7,030 bases of DNA from a candidate division TM6 bacterium UASB124. GTDB taxonomy: Bacteria > Babelota > Babeliae > Babelales > RVW-14. The position numbers were made by a program, and so were the translations under genes. This document shows, piece by piece, positions 6,702-7,030 of the stretch; the first letter of the stretch is position 1, and the number at the start of each line of letters is the position of its first letter. The notes under the pieces were generated by a model that had not been told where the DNA came from, made no database searches, and saw only the letters and a program-made list of their open reading frames with translations. The DNA lies in contig CAMBZK010000057.1 of NCBI GenBank assembly GCA_945872225.1, positions 1-7,030 on the forward strand. Reading direction: 5' to 3'.

Positions 6702-6929
6702 ATGAAGCAAGCTGTATTTTGTTTTGGCATTCTCTTAATTGGCGTTTTAATGCTTACCTCAGGATGCTCTAAGAAAGAAAAGACTGTTGGTGGCGCCCTT
6801 ATTGGTGCTGCGGCAGGTGCTGGCATTGGTGGTATTGCCGGCGGTGCCGGTGGTGGCGTTGCTGGTGGCCTTGCTGGCGGGCTACTTGGTGGCATTATCG
6901 GCAACTCAATGGGCAATGACTCTAAGTAA
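6702..6929 (+). CDS. Small glycine-zipper lipoprotein
   Basis: A 75-residue protein, probably exported and lipid-anchored. Residues 1-21 are a signal peptide; the candidate acylated residue is Cys22 in LTSGC. The lipobox is imperfect, with Thr at -3 and Leu at -4. A short basic stretch (SKKEK) follows, then a glycine zipper from 29 to 72. Eleven glycines fall exactly every fourth residue (31, 35, 39 and so on to 71), and positions 43-64 are six tandem GG-x-x units. Ala, Leu, Ile and Val fill the other positions, so it should form tightly packed membrane helices, perhaps a hairpin or oligomer. GGAGG at 6690-6694, seven bases upstream, supports the start. It sits alone between two terminators, so it is probably a single-gene transcript. 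It shares TVG and GALIGA with the zipper of the preceding lipoprotein. Related domains occur in the Rickettsia 17-kDa antigen family. Function unknown. Confidence 0.85.
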   Translation: MKQAVFCFGILLIGVLMLTSGCSKKEKTVGGALIGAAAGAGIGGIAGGAGGGVAGGLAGGLLGGIIGNSMGNDSK

Positions 6930-6948
6930 TATTTTTCACTATTTTTTT

Positions 6949-6979
6949 AAGGCGTAACGCCCCTGCGTTACGCCTTTTT
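6949..6979 (+). terminator. Rho-independent terminator after the small lipoprotein
   Basis: A 12-bp perfect stem (6949-6960 with 6965-6976), loop CCCT (6961-6964), core GGCGTAACGC, ending in T5 (6975-6979). It begins 19 bases after the stop codon. A T7 run just 5' of the stem pairs with nothing. The remaining bases to the end of the window show no gene. Confidence 0.88.
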
Positions 6980-7030
6980 GCTTTTTATGGTAAGCTTGTA
7001 ACTTCTTAAAACTAGTTGATGAGATCATAT

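Noticed and set aside
6653..6916. Pro/Ala-rich minus-strand frame opposite the small lipoprotein
   Set aside because: The proline repeats are simply the reverse complement of the glycine codons of the zipper; no ribosome binding site was seen.

Overview
All seven genes in this window lie on the + strand. It shows a Gram-negative-type cell envelope locus of moderate GC. Two proteins carry lipoprotein signal peptides and glycine-zipper segments, and several others have ectodomains predicted to be periplasmic. The phylum cannot be fixed from the sequence alone. A separate BatA, BatB, BatC, BatD and BatE-like order resembles Bacteroidetes and spirochaete bat operons more than the gammaproteobacterial type, where VWA and TPR are fused. 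A poorly sampled candidate phylum is equally possible.

Layout: 37-783 is a PlsC-family 1-acyl-glycerol-3-phosphate acyltransferase. After a 20-base gap comes a tightly packed bat (Bacteroides aerotolerance) block: batA (804-1793, VWA), batB (1790-2779, VWA), batC (2776-3834, TPR with a long K/Q/D/N-rich tail), batD (3849-5561, oxygen-tolerance family) and a short BatE-like two-TM plus SH3 protein (about 5579-6010). Overlapping that gene by 29 bases is an unusual lipoprotein (5982-6524), with a glycine zipper, a charged helix and two CxxC-CxxC modules like a double zinc ribbon. A 17-bp perfect hairpin with T-tract (6548-6592) ends this probable operon. A separate small unit follows: a 75-residue glycine-zipper lipoprotein (6702-6929) with its own ribosome binding site and a 12-bp hairpin terminator (6949-6979).

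Start sites: the longest open frames of batB, batC, batD and the zinc-ribbon lipoprotein begin upstream of the likely starts. In each case a Shine-Dalgarno sequence and a signal peptide or ATGA overlap support the shorter form used here.

How the parts fit (inference): in BatA, BatB and the SH3 protein the loop between the first two membrane helices is rich in Lys/Arg. By the positive-inside rule this places both VWA domains and the SH3 domain in the periplasm. BatC and the bulk of BatD also have export signals. The locus therefore looks like a set of inner-membrane-anchored periplasmic interaction modules (two MIDAS-type VWA domains, TPR, Ig-like BatD, SH3) plus a lipoprotein. The moxR and DUF58 genes that usually accompany bat genes are not in the window; plsC sits where they might be expected.

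The most interesting items are the zinc-ribbon lipoprotein, which puts a normally cytoplasmic metal-binding fold in the envelope, and the near-ideal glycine zipper of the small lipoprotein, with 11 glycines spaced exactly four residues apart.
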